A stretch of 64,000 nt of DNA from positions 124,001-188,000 of the forward strand of contig NZ_PVTY01000001.1 of NCBI RefSeq assembly GCF_003003175.1. Reading direction: 5' to 3'. The position numbers were made by a program, and so were the translations under genes. Under the pieces are notes generated by a model. The model worked only from the letters and a program-made list of their open reading frames with translations, was not told the DNA's origin and ran no database searches. Below, in pieces: positions 37,597 through 46,204 of the stretch. Every line of letters starts with the position of its first letter. Position 1 is the stretch's first letter. Source of the stretch: Nesterenkonia sandarakina (GTDB taxonomy: Bacteria; Actinomycetota; Actinomycetes; Actinomycetales; Micrococcaceae).

Positions 37597-39054
37597 TCAC
37601 CTTTCTAGGGAAGCGGCCTGCGGGGCCGGCGTCGGGGATGGTGCAAAGAGGTCGGCCTCGGCGGCAGCGGTCGGTCCGATGTCCGGCCGGCGGACCAGAC
37701 GGGAGGCCAGGAGGAGCCCTGGGATCACCTGAGCCAGCGTCACCCCGATGGCCATGGAGACTCCCGGCGCCGCCGGGCCCAGTCCCAGCTGGATGCCGAG
37801 CAGCGTGCCGGGCACCACGACGAGGAGCAGAACCAGTGACATCGCGGCCTGGAGCCAGAATCCTCGGCGGTCGGTGAAGAGGTTCGTCTGGGTCAGATGC
37901 GCCGACTGGGCGACGAGGGCCGCACCGAGCCCGAGCACGACGCCCCAGGAGGGCACGAGGCTGCCGCCGGTGACGAGATCCGCCACGGGCCGTGCGAAGA
38001 CGACATACCCAAGGGCGGCGGCGCCGCCGAGACCGGTGAGCATGAGGTTGGCGCGGCGCCAGAGGTCAGGGCCCGGGTCCACGGCGAAGCGGGGCCAGAG
38101 CACCGTGGCTGCCATGTACAGGACCGAGTAGATCGGCATGTAGAGCTGCAGGGCGATGGCGTACTCACTCAGATCCAGCGCTGTGGCCGCGCTGGCCAGC
38201 ACGATCCGGCCGTGCTGCTCGGAGAGCACCGTCCCCGCGGTGGCCAGCAGGACCGGCAGCCCGCCGAGCAGGATCAGCTTGATCGAGGTCCCTTCGGCCG
38301 CCCGCCTCCGGCGGTCACCGCGTTCGGCGGAGAGCGGCACGGCTGCGGCGGCGATCCCCCGGATGCCGATGCGCGGGTGCAGGAAGGCGAGATAGCCGCA
38401 GACGCCGAGGAAGCCCAGCGTGCTCAGCGGCAGTCCCAGCGCCAACCAGGCCACGGAGATGCCCAGCTGCCCCAGGACCAGCACCACCAGCAGGTTTCCG
38501 ACCGAGGGCAGCAGCCCCAGCACGACCAGGACATCCGCACGATCTCGACCCACCAGCACGCGCTCCGCGATCCCCAGGGGGAGGCTCAGGAAGAAGATCA
38601 CCAGCACCAGGCTCATCACCAGGTCGATCTGCGGCGCCAGCGCGGCAGGCACGTCGAACACCCTGGACCAGAAGCCGTATACCCCGCTCAGTGCGGAGGC
38701 CAGCGCCCCGAGAAGTCCCACCACGGTCAGCAGCAGCGCGGTGCGCCGGATCAGAATGCGCACCTCCTCCAGCGACTTCGCCGATCCGTCGGCCCGGGCC
38801 ACTGCTCGAGCGACAGCCGCTCCCATCCCGAGATCGGCGAACGGCAGCGCAAGCTGCAGCTGCGCGACCAGGGTGATGAAGCCGAAGGCGAGCACCCCCG
38901 CGTAGTGCACGGTGAGCCCCGCCGTCGTGAGAGCGCAGATCGCACTGATCGGGAGCACGGCGATCCGCAGACCCGCGGTGCGCATGAACACCGCGGTCCA
39001 GCTTCGGTGCGGCCCGGGAGTCGGCGTGACCCCGGCTGCCGGAGAGTCAGCCAT
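37597..39054 (-). CDS. Polysaccharide flippase-like membrane protein (MATE/Wzx superfamily)
   Basis: The 485-residue protein has about twelve to fourteen hydrophobic segments, beginning LRIAVLPISAICALTTAGLTV and ending VSMAIGVTLAQVIPGLLLASRLV, with few charged loops. This layout fits lipid-linked oligosaccharide flippases of the Wzx/MOP type, which move undecaprenyl-linked units across the membrane. The start at 39054 (MADSPAAG) overlaps the glycosyltransferase gene by 8 bases. Its last codons sit directly against the start of the ATP-grasp gene downstream. No separate Wzy polymerase is visible in the operon. Confidence 0.82.
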   Translation of the reverse strand: MADSPAAGVTPTPGPHRSWTAVFMRTAGLRIAVLPISAICALTTAGLTVHYAGVLAFGFITLVAQLQLALPFADLGMGAAVARAVARADGSAKSLEEVRILIRRTALLLTVVGLLGALASALSGVYGFWSRVFDVPAALAPQIDLVMSLVLVIFFLSLPLGIAERVLVGRDRADVLVVLGLLPSVGNLLVVLVLGQLGISVAWLALGLPLSTLGFLGVCGYLAFLHPRIGIRGIAAAAVPLSAERGDRRRRAAEGTSIKLILLGGLPVLLATAGTVLSEQHGRIVLASAATALDLSEYAIALQLYMPIYSVLYMAATVLWPRFAVDPGPDLWRRANLMLTGLGGAAALGYVVFARPVADLVTGGSLVPSWGVVLGLGAALVAQSAHLTQTNLFTDRRGFWLQAAMSLVLLLVVVPGTLLGIQLGLGPAAPGVSMAIGVTLAQVIPGLLLASRLVRRPDIGPTAAAEADLFAPSPTPAPQAASLER

Positions 39055-40009
39055 GACCACCGACCTGCAGCATTCCGGACATCGCGACCACCACGGCCGC
39101 CGCATGCGGACGAGCCCGCAGACATTTCGCCAGCTGGCGGATCCCCTGATTCCAGGCCCCGGAGGCGAAGGCGTCCCGCGCCACCACCGAGGCTCGGAAG
39201 TCGGCGCGGGAGCGTGGCGAGATCTCGGTTCCCGCCGCGTCGATCGAGTCGATCCAGCGTGAACTGGCCTGCCAGTCTGCGCTGCGCGAGATGGAGCCGT
39301 CGCTGGCCTGGTGCACCCGGACCAGCACCTCGGGCAGCATGGTCAGCGTCTTGCCGGCAGCTTCGAGCCGGGCGAGCCAGTCCCAGTCCTGGTGTCGAGT
39401 CAGCGCGTCGTTCCAGGGGACCTCCAGTGCGGTGGCTCTGCTGCACAGCAGCGAGGAGGTCTGCATGAAGGTTCGACGCAGTCGCAGCGTGGAACGGTCG
39501 AGGATGTAGTCCACCACCGGCTGCGCATCCTCAGACTGATACAGCCGTTCGGGGACCACGCGGCTCGACGATCCCACGAGCAGCGACCGCGAGCTGACGA
39601 CGGTGTCATCATCGACCACGGCCATCTGCAGCGCGGCCTTCTCAGAGACCCACTCGTCGTCGTCGTCGAGGAACGCCACATGCGTCGTGCTGGCGCTGCG
39701 CACCCCGAGGTTGCGGGCACCGGCTCCCCCGAGACCCCCCGGGGTGACCACCATGATGTGCGGCAGCCCGGCGAGCAGCCGCTCCACGCTGGCGGCGTTC
39801 TCGGGACGGTCCAGGACCACCAGCGCCGTGGTCTGCCAGGACTGGCGCAGCACCGAACGCACGGCGCGCTTGAGCGACCGGCGGCCCACGGTGGGGATGA
39901 TGGCGGTCAGTGAGCGGGCATGTGCAGCGGCGAAGCGTGCTTCGAGCTCGGTGCGCAGCGGCACGGTGTTCCCGGTGTCGACCCGGGAGGGGGTGTCGAT
40001 GCTCATCAT
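39047..40009 (-). CDS. GT2 family glycosyltransferase
   Basis: This 320-residue protein is a GT-A fold family 2 glycosyltransferase: SLTAIIPTVGRRSLKRAVRSVL at the N-terminus, the metal-binding VAFLDDDDEWVSEKAALQ and the later acceptor region NDALTRHQDWDWLARLEAAG with the ED/QDWD motif. It adds a sugar from a nucleotide donor in the EPS pathway on the cytoplasmic side. The start at 40009 overlaps the WecG stop (ATGATGA), so the next ATG at 40006 is an equally possible start. No membrane segment is seen. Confidence 0.88.
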   Translation of the reverse strand: MMSIDTPSRVDTGNTVPLRTELEARFAAAHARSLTAIIPTVGRRSLKRAVRSVLRQSWQTTALVVLDRPENAASVERLLAGLPHIMVVTPGGLGGAGARNLGVRSASTTHVAFLDDDDEWVSEKAALQMAVVDDDTVVSSRSLLVGSSSRVVPERLYQSEDAQPVVDYILDRSTLRLRRTFMQTSSLLCSRATALEVPWNDALTRHQDWDWLARLEAAGKTLTMLPEVLVRVHQASDGSISRSADWQASSRWIDSIDAAGTEISPRSRADFRASVVARDAFASGAWNQGIRQLAKCLRARPHAAAVVVAMSGMLQVGGHG

Positions 40010-40749
40010 GGCCTCAACATCAGCAGGGCTGCGAGCTTCATGGGCTCCAGCAGGTAGCGACCGGCGAGCCGTCGCGGATCGTTGGCCAGTCGCCACGCCC
40101 ACTCAAGACCCATCGCCCCGAGGCGACGGGGAGCCAGCGACTGGGTGCCTCCGAGCTGATCCAGCGCGCCGCCCACGGTGGCGATCACCGGGACGTCGAG
40201 GCGGGAGGCCAGCTGGTCGGCGATGCGCTCCTGCAGCGGCATGCCCATGCCGATCAGCAGCACCTGCGGGTCGTGGTCCCGGATGGAGCCGGCGATCTCT
40301 TCGATGTTCTCCGCGCGCCACGGGTCTCCGGGGATCGCCTGCCAGTCCACCTGCCCGCCGAGTGAGCGCAGGTGCTTGAGCACCGCGTCGCTTGCGGCCG
40401 GGGTGCCGCCGAGCAGGGTCACCCGGTCGATGCCCTCCAGATCCGCCAGGCCCTCCACCCAGTCGGTGGAGCCGATGCGATGCTCGGTGCGCAGCGGCAC
40501 CTTCAGCCCGATCCGCATCAGCGCCAGCAGCGGCATGCCGTCGACGACGACGGCGCCGGCACGATCATAGAAGTCGCGGAACTCCGGCAGGCTGTACCAG
40601 AGGTAGACCGAGTGCAGATTGTGTCCGGCGACGAGCATCCGCCGGTGTTCGCGGGCGGCGTCTCGGATGTGGGCGAGCAGCTCCTCGCGGCGCAGCGGAG
40701 TGACATCGACGTTGAGCAGTGGAACATTCAGGGACGGGATGACAGTCAT
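40006..40749 (-). CDS. WecG/TagA/CpsF family glycosyltransferase
   Basis: The 247-residue protein is a GT26 enzyme. In other systems these add the second sugar (ManNAc or ManNAcA) onto an undecaprenyl-linked first sugar. Family motifs are seen: AGHNLHSVYLWYSLPEFRDFYDRAGAVVVDGMPLL (as two adjacent parts), VTLLGGTPAASDAVLKHL, VLLIGMGMPLQERI and a C-terminal LGLEWAWRL-like segment. The ATG at 40749 has GAGGAG at the right distance. It lies between the Wzz-like gene and the GT2 gene, so the first two sugars of the repeat are probably set by the sugar transferase and this enzyme. Confidence 0.9.
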   Translation of the reverse strand: MTVIPSLNVPLLNVDVTPLRREELLAHIRDAAREHRRMLVAGHNLHSVYLWYSLPEFRDFYDRAGAVVVDGMPLLALMRIGLKVPLRTEHRIGSTDWVEGLADLEGIDRVTLLGGTPAASDAVLKHLRSLGGQVDWQAIPGDPWRAENIEEIAGSIRDHDPQVLLIGMGMPLQERIADQLASRLDVPVIATVGGALDQLGGTQSLAPRRLGAMGLEWAWRLANDPRRLAGRYLLEPMKLAALLMLRP

Positions 40750-40847
40750 CTCAGCTCTCCTCAGGAATGGATCGACGGTGCAGGTGACGTGACGTGGGGG
40801 CGAGGGGCGAGGGGTGAGCTCAGGGTGGGGGTCGGCATGGCAGGAGA

Positions 40848-42416
40848 TCACGTCCTGTCCTGTGGAAGCCGGAAGATCCGGGCGGGGGCCGGGGCGCCCT
40901 CGGACAGCGCCAGGGTGCCGTCGGGGAGCCGACGCCGCCGTGCCGAGGAGAGTCCGGCGGCCCTGGCGCTGAGCCGCTGTCCGGTGTCGCCGTCGGCTCT
41001 GCCCGTGCCGTCATCCGGACGCCGCCGACGTGCACCGGGAGCGCGGAGGTCCCGGAGGCTGTCGGGTCCGCGCAGCGGAGCCCCGGAGAGCACCACTCCG
41101 ACGAGTCGGGCACGTGCTCGGGTCAGCAGATCGAGTCCGGTGCCCAGCTGCACCCGCGTGACCTCGCCGTAGCGGACCACCACGATGACGCCGGTGGTGA
41201 TCTGGGCCAAGAGCGCAGCGGCGGATCGGCTCAGCAGCGCGGGAGCGTCGACGATGGTGACGTCGTAGGTCTCGGCGCAGCCTTCGAGCAGGGCGGCCAT
41301 GGCGTCCATGCTGGAGGCCTCCAGGCCGTGGTCCTGCCCCCGGCCGGCGGGCAGGACGTCGAGTCCCGGTTCCGCATCGGTGATGATCACATCCTCGAGA
41401 TACGCCCGACCGGCCAGCACCTCGCTCAGGCCCGCCGGGGTGAGGTCGGTCACCTGACCTCGGCTCTGCGCTCCCGCGCGGAACCAGTCCACGATGTCGG
41501 GGTTCCCGAAGTCTGCACCGATCAGCAATGTGCGACGCTCACCCTCGACCAGGGATCGCGCGAGATTCACCGCGACGGTGGTGCGCCCCTCCCGCTCCAC
41601 GGAACTGGTGATCACATAGGAGCTCGGCGAGTCCGGGGACTTGTTGGACATCAGCCGGATGCGCATCTCCCGGAACGAGGCCACCGAGTCCACGGGACGC
41701 GGGTGGGTGCCGTCCTTCTCGCTGGGAGTCCTGTGTGCGCGCCTGCTGACCCCGATCAGCGGGGCGGCGGTGAGATCCTTGAGGTCTCGGGGGGTGCGGA
41801 TCGAGGTGTCGCGGGCTTCACGCAGGTAGGCCAGGATGAGTCCGAAGAGAAGTCCGACGCCGAGGCCGGTGCCGAAGATGAGCTCCGGCCTCGGGCTGTG
41901 CGGGCGAGCGGGCAGCTCCGCCTCCCGGACCACCGACAGCTCGACGAGCTCATCCCCGGCAGCCACAGGGGCGCCTCCCGGAGTCTCGATCTCGTTCACC
42001 AGATTCTGCAGGCTGGCCACCGTCGCATTGGCGAGGTCCGTCGCCGCCTGGGGCTCACCGGCGCTCGCGGTGATCTCCAGCAGCAGGGTGTCGCGAGGCA
42101 CCTGCGCGACGATGTCCTCGGCGAGCTCGGCCCGAGGCAGGGCGAGTCCGAGATCTTCGATCACGGGATCCAGCACGGCGGGGGTGGTGACGAGGTCGGC
42201 GTAGGTCTGGACTCGCTGTCCGGCGACCATGCTGCCCTGGGGAAGCTCATCGAGGTTCTCGCCGGACCCGGAGGAGACGTAGATCGTGGTGGTGGCGGTG
42301 TAGATGGTCGGCTGTGCGATGAAGAACACCGCCGCCACGACCACGGCGAACACCGTCGGGAGCAGGATCGACGCCCATCGCCGGCGGCAGATGCGCACGT
42401 GGTTGTGCAAGGTCAT
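40848..42416 (-). CDS. Wzz/BY-kinase-like chain-length protein with altered Walker A
   Basis: The 522-residue protein is the first gene of the EPS operon. Residues ~15-35 and ~178-198 are membrane helices that bracket an extracytoplasmic Wzz-type domain. The cytoplasmic part resembles CpsD/BY-kinase P-loop domains: SSVEREGRTTVAVNLARSL at 271-, LLIGADFGNP (297-306, Walker A' Asp302) and VTIVDAPALLSRS (Walker B). The invariant Walker A lysine of GEGKTT is replaced by Arg278, and the Arg-rich C-terminal tail has no tyrosine cluster. It is therefore probably a regulator of polymer length that does not autophosphorylate. I take the ATG at 42416 (GGAAG upstream); a TTG at 42425 is possible. Confidence 0.85.
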   Translation of the reverse strand: MTLHNHVRICRRRWASILLPTVFAVVVAAVFFIAQPTIYTATTTIYVSSGSGENLDELPQGSMVAGQRVQTYADLVTTPAVLDPVIEDLGLALPRAELAEDIVAQVPRDTLLLEITASAGEPQAATDLANATVASLQNLVNEIETPGGAPVAAGDELVELSVVREAELPARPHSPRPELIFGTGLGVGLLFGLILAYLREARDTSIRTPRDLKDLTAAPLIGVSRRAHRTPSEKDGTHPRPVDSVASFREMRIRLMSNKSPDSPSSYVITSSVEREGRTTVAVNLARSLVEGERRTLLIGADFGNPDIVDWFRAGAQSRGQVTDLTPAGLSEVLAGRAYLEDVIITDAEPGLDVLPAGRGQDHGLEASSMDAMAALLEGCAETYDVTIVDAPALLSRSAAALLAQITTGVIVVVRYGEVTRVQLGTGLDLLTRARARLVGVVLSGAPLRGPDSLRDLRAPGARRRRPDDGTGRADGDTGQRLSARAAGLSSARRRRLPDGTLALSEGAPAPARIFRLPQDRT

Positions 42417-42723
42417 AGGTGACAACTTCCCGGTGCAAGGTCAGTGGTCACCGTGCAGACGCCCCGGGAACGGAGGGGCGCCTGTCACGGTGCGTTGCCC
42501 ACGCTAGGCCGGGAGGGGTGCGCTTCATCACGGTGCTGAGCGAACCCCCGCAGGGATTACGGGGGAACCCCCGTGATTCCCCGTGGTCAGGAGCTCCGCA
42601 GCCCACCCTGTGCGCGCCGGTGCACCTCAGCGGCTTCGGATGCCAGGCTCCGGGAGTCGCGGTCAGGAAACCCGGATCAGGAGCTTCGGTGCGGTGATCC
42701 CCAGGCTCGACGGACCATCAAGA
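42417..42723 (-). other. EPS operon upstream region
   Basis: This 307-base gap separates the LuxR-type regulator's stop from the EPS operon start and holds no supported gene. On the minus strand it contains CGGGGGTT repeats, then a TAGCGT -10-like hexamer (42501-42506) giving a leader of about 80 nt, and GGAAG before the Wzz-like start. It also contains the palindrome ACGGGGG-AA-CCCCCGT (42559-42574), which could end the regulator's transcript. Confidence 0.55.
42543..42583 (-). promoter_or_regulatory. Direct repeats CGGGGGTT, candidate activator site of the EPS operon
   Basis: On the plus strand AACCCCCG occurs at 42543 and 42566 and a variant ATTCCCCG at 42576, so spacings are 23 and 10 bases, about two and one helical turns. 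They lie 37-82 bases upstream of the TAGCGT hexamer, where an activator would bind. The large LuxR-type regulator beside the operon is the obvious candidate. Confidence 0.45.
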
Positions 42724-45660
42724 TCAGGCGCTGCGCAGGTCGCCGTCGTCCTCATCCTGGAGCATGCGGCGCAGGGCGTGACGCGATTCGAGCGTGAGCT
42801 TCCCCAGGGCGTTGGCGACGTGGTACTCCACGGTGCGCACCGAGAGGACCAGCTCTTCGGCCACATCCTTGTTCGACAGACCCTGACCCACCATCAGCGC
42901 GATCTCGCGCTCGCGGCTGGTCAGCCCGGTCAGCGCGAACCGCGCCTTGGAGCTGAGCCCTTCGGGCAGGTCGATCATCCGGATGCGCTCGCTGCTGTCC
43001 GCTGCGGGTCCCGGCCTGTGCAGGGTCCTGAAGATCTCGTCGGCCTGATGGAAGAGCCCCTCGGCACCACAGCCCTGGAACATCGAGGCGGCCCAGAGCA
43101 CCCACTCGGAGGCCTGCTCCACCTTGTCCTGCAGGGCGTCCCTGCCTTCTACGACGCAGTGCCCGAGGTCCAGGGCCAGGAGCCCGCGGTAGATGCTCAG
43201 CGCACCCCCGTCGCCGGGCACGTGGGGTGACTTCAGCGACGGGGTGGCCGAGATCGTCGCCATCGCGGCGCTGAGGTGCTCATGCGCCGCGACGTGCTTG
43301 CCGGTCCCCATGGATGCCAGCCCACGCAGGTGCCGCAGCACGTACTCCCGCTGCGGGGGCGCTGAGTGCTCATCGGCGCGGACCTTGTTGATCAGCGCCG
43401 GGAGCGCCTGAGCCTTGCCGCTGTGGAACAGGGACCGGCCCAGCAGCACCACCGGGGTGATCGCGCGGGACCAGATGTTCAGTTCGACCTGCAGACCCAG
43501 GACGCTGCTGACGACGCGCTCGTGGTCCTGGACGGAGGTCGCACCCCAGGCTTCGACGAAGCCTCGCCCGGCGCGGCCCAGGCTGGTGCCGGTCATCCGC
43601 CGGGTCTGCGCCCGCAGGTCGAACGCCATGGCCTGCACCGGCCCGCGGGCGGTGGGCACCAGGTGGGCTGCGTTGAAGGCCACCGGGGCGACATTGTCCT
43701 CACGGATGTCGAGCACCTCGGCGGCGGCCGACTCGGCGAAGGCCTGTGCCTCGCTCCAGAGCCCGGCCTCGAAGAGCAGGTAGGTGACGTGAATCTCCGC
43801 ATGGGCCAGCGCCCGGCGATTGCGTCCGGGCCAGTTCTCGATTGCGGTGATCAGGTCCGCGTAGGCGTCGGTGAGATGGCCCGCGGTGCGGAGCAGCGCG
43901 CCTCGGGCCACCAGGAGCACCATCTGCGCAGATTCGGTGCCGGGCACGCTGCGGACTTCGTCGAGGAGCTTCTGCACCTCCGCGGAGAAGGACGACGGCT
44001 CGGCGTCGACCATGCCTTCCAGGAGCCGCCAGAGCTGCAGGCTCACCCGCAGGCCGCGGGTCTCGGCCAGCAGCTGCTCGGGCGTGGCGATCCGGGTGCG
44101 CACGGATGGGTCGTCGGCTTCGAGCTTGGATTCGAGGTGGCGCAGCACCTCGACGGTACGTTCTGCGATCTTGAACAGGTGCCAGTAGGAGCCGCGCAGC
44201 CCGGTGGTGCGCGAGGCCTGCAGCACGGTGTCGGCGTAGCACAGCAGCGACTTGGGAGACGCGTCAGCCAGATCCTCGCCCCCGGCCAGGAAGCGCAGAG
44301 TTCCTTCCAGATCGCCGCAGTCCAGCCGGTCACGGGCCAGGATGCCGCGGCGCAGCACCTCGGGCACGTCGTCGTGGCGGTGCGCCCAGCTGATCGTCGA
44401 TTCGATGTCGATCCTGGTGCCCGCGCGCATCGCGACGAAGGAGAGCGTCTCCAGCGTGGCCCCAGACCGTTCCACCTCGAAGGCGAGCCGGCTCAGCTCC
44501 AGGCTCTCGCCGGTGTCCCCGGTGCGGCTGGCGGTGCGGGCCGCGTCGGTGAGCGCCTCGACGATTCCAGTCCGATCCCCGACCGAAGGGTCCAGCAGCG
44601 CGGCCTGCGCCCGGTGTCGCACGGCGCCGGGGCCGCCCTCCAGCCGGGCCAGGCGCATGTGCAGGTCCACCCGCTGCTCGCGGGGCAGATCAGCGATGAG
44701 GCAGCGCTGGAACATCCGGTGCTGGAGCCAGAATCGCCCGGATCGCATCGATTCCTGGACCAGGCTGGAGTTCCGCAGCGCCTCGACGTCGACGGATTCG
44801 ACTCCCAGCAGGTCGCGAATCTCATGGACCGCCAGCGGGTAGCGCGCCAGGGCCAGCAGCGCCAGCACCTCTTGGACGTCCGCAGAGGTCTCCTCGAAGA
44901 TCTGTCGGATGAGCAGCCGCTGGGTCTCGGCGGGGCCCTCCCCCCGGTCGAGATCCTGCAGCGCCGAGTCGAGGGCGGCGGCGGAGATCACCTCGTCGGG
45001 CACGGTGAGCTTCTCGATCACGTAGTCCAGGAACGCCGGGAAGCCGCCGGTGGCATCGTGGATGCGGGCGGCGACGTTGCTGCTGATCGGCAGCCCCGTC
45101 TCCTGCTGGATCAGCTCCCGGACCTCGGTCTGGGTGAAGGGTTCCAGCACGATCCGCAGCGCCTCACCAGCCGTCGCGGTGTACCGGGTCAGACGCTGCA
45201 GCTCGGGACGCGTGGTGGGTCGACCGGTCACCAGGCAGAGCACCGGGACGTCTTCGAGCTCCCGGATCGTCTGATAGATCACCGCCGCGGAGACCGGGTC
45301 GGTCCACTGGAGGTCCTCGATGACCAGCACGACAGGTTCCCTGATCCGGTCGGCCTGCTCCTGGACCAGAGCGGCCAGCTCCCGCGCCTCGGTGGGCGCT
45401 CGATAGCGCAGCGGCTTGCGCAGCAGGTGCGCGGCGGCATAGCCCGGCGTCTCCTGGTCGGCGGCATCGAGATAGACGTTCGCTCGCGACCACCCGGCGA
45501 GTCGAGACATGGCCTCGTTGAGCAAGGTGGTCTTGCCGACACCTGGTGGGCCTTCGATCAAGATGAATCGCGGCTCGGAGGAGGTGTGAACGGTCTCCGC
45601 AGTCGCCACGATGGTTTCAAGCTGTGATTCCCGGCCCAGAAAAGCGTTACTTCGTGACAT
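42724..45660 (-). CDS. LAL-type LuxR family regulator with AAA/STAND ATPase
   Basis: The 978-residue protein is a large ATP-binding regulator of the LuxR family. The N-terminal ATPase has Walker A GPPGVGKTT (37-45) and Walker B VVLVIEDLQWTD near 110-121. A long helical TPR-like middle region follows (~330-880). The C-terminal LuxR helix-turn-helix (GLTSREREIALMVGQGLSNKDVAEELVLSVRTVEYHV, as two adjacent parts) is intact. Such proteins activate secondary-metabolite or sugar operons in response to an unknown ligand. It lies just upstream of, and on the same strand as, the EPS operon. GGGAG lies 5-6 nt before the ATG, and a long hairpin occupies the leader just ahead of it. Confidence 0.92.
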   Translation of the reverse strand: MSRSNAFLGRESQLETIVATAETVHTSSEPRFILIEGPPGVGKTTLLNEAMSRLAGWSRANVYLDAADQETPGYAAAHLLRKPLRYRAPTEARELAALVQEQADRIREPVVLVIEDLQWTDPVSAAVIYQTIRELEDVPVLCLVTGRPTTRPELQRLTRYTATAGEALRIVLEPFTQTEVRELIQQETGLPISSNVAARIHDATGGFPAFLDYVIEKLTVPDEVISAAALDSALQDLDRGEGPAETQRLLIRQIFEETSADVQEVLALLALARYPLAVHEIRDLLGVESVDVEALRNSSLVQESMRSGRFWLQHRMFQRCLIADLPREQRVDLHMRLARLEGGPGAVRHRAQAALLDPSVGDRTGIVEALTDAARTASRTGDTGESLELSRLAFEVERSGATLETLSFVAMRAGTRIDIESTISWAHRHDDVPEVLRRGILARDRLDCGDLEGTLRFLAGGEDLADASPKSLLCYADTVLQASRTTGLRGSYWHLFKIAERTVEVLRHLESKLEADDPSVRTRIATPEQLLAETRGLRVSLQLWRLLEGMVDAEPSSFSAEVQKLLDEVRSVPGTESAQMVLLVARGALLRTAGHLTDAYADLITAIENWPGRNRRALAHAEIHVTYLLFEAGLWSEAQAFAESAAAEVLDIREDNVAPVAFNAAHLVPTARGPVQAMAFDLRAQTRRMTGTSLGRAGRGFVEAWGATSVQDHERVVSSVLGLQVELNIWSRAITPVVLLGRSLFHSGKAQALPALINKVRADEHSAPPQREYVLRHLRGLASMGTGKHVAAHEHLSAAMATISATPSLKSPHVPGDGGALSIYRGLLALDLGHCVVEGRDALQDKVEQASEWVLWAASMFQGCGAEGLFHQADEIFRTLHRPGPAADSSERIRMIDLPEGLSSKARFALTGLTSREREIALMVGQGLSNKDVAEELVLSVRTVEYHVANALGKLTLESRHALRRMLQDEDDGDLRSA

Positions 45661-45675
45661 GAATGCTCCCTGGCA

Positions 45676-45722
45676 CAGGTGGCATCCTGTTTGCTTCAGG
45701 GTACAAACATGGATGCCACCTG
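45676..45722 (-). repeat. Long hairpin in the leader of the LuxR-type regulator
   Basis: CAGGTGGCATCC (45676-45687) pairs perfectly with 45711-45722, and inside it TGTTTG pairs with CAAACA after one bulged base, leaving a 10-base loop. On the minus strand the hairpin ends 15 nt before the ATG and 4 nt before the GGGAG ribosome binding site. No T run follows, so it is not a typical suf terminator. It may be a regulatory leader or an operator dyad. Confidence 0.7.
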
Positions 45723-45786
45723 CTTCGGGACAGCTTATGTCATGGTTCTTCCCAGCAAAAGACCTGGCAAGAACCTTTGTTCAAAT

Positions 45787-46119
45787 TTAAATATTGAACC
45801 CGAGGGCGCGCATCTGCTCGCGGCCGTCGTCGGTGATCTTCTCGGGGCCCCACGGCGGCATCCAGACCCAGTTGAGTCGCCATTCGTCGACCAGGGTGCC
45901 GATGTGCTGTCCGACCTGCTCTTCGAGCACATCGGTCAGCGGGCAGGCGGCGGTGGTCAGCGTCATGTCGATGAGAAGCGCACCGTCCTCCGCGTAGTGG
46001 AGGCCGTAGAGCAGGCCCAGGTCGACGATGTTGATCCCGAGCTCGGGGTCGATGACGTCCTTGAGGGCTTCCTCGACATCTTCAAGCGGCGTCTGAGCCG
46101 CGGTGACAGCGTCACTCAT
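45787..46119 (-). CDS. sufT: SufT/PaaD-like metal-sulfur cluster assembly factor (MIP18 family)
   Basis: This 110-residue protein is a DUF59/MIP18 family Fe-S maturation factor, the last gene of the suf operon. Key sequence is VIDPELGINIVDLGLLYGL (about 22-40) and the metal or cluster-related cysteine in LTTAACPLTDVLEEQV. Then the conserved WMPPWGPEKITDDGREQMRALGF follows. The ATG at 46119 is preceded by AAAGGAG; an in-frame extension upstream is not family-like. SufT proteins help deliver clusters to target enzymes; here aconitase is a possible client, by inference. Confidence 0.9.
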   Translation of the reverse strand: MSDAVTAAQTPLEDVEEALKDVIDPELGINIVDLGLLYGLHYAEDGALLIDMTLTTAACPLTDVLEEQVGQHIGTLVDEWRLNWVWMPPWGPEKITDDGREQMRALGFNI

Positions 46120-46204
46120 GGCGCTCTCCTTTCCTTCGAAGTTCTGCATACGTGCGGTGGTCTGTTTCGATCATCTGTGCGGTGCAACATCGGAAGTCAA
46201 GGGT

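Noticed and set aside
43366-45627. 753-codon plus-strand open frame opposite the LAL regulator
   Set aside because: Shadow of a regulator with clear Walker and helix-turn-helix motifs on the other strand.
45676-45722. Rho-independent terminator of the suf operon
   Set aside because: The hairpin is strong but has no T run, and it lies next to the ribosome binding site of the next gene rather than close to the sufT stop.
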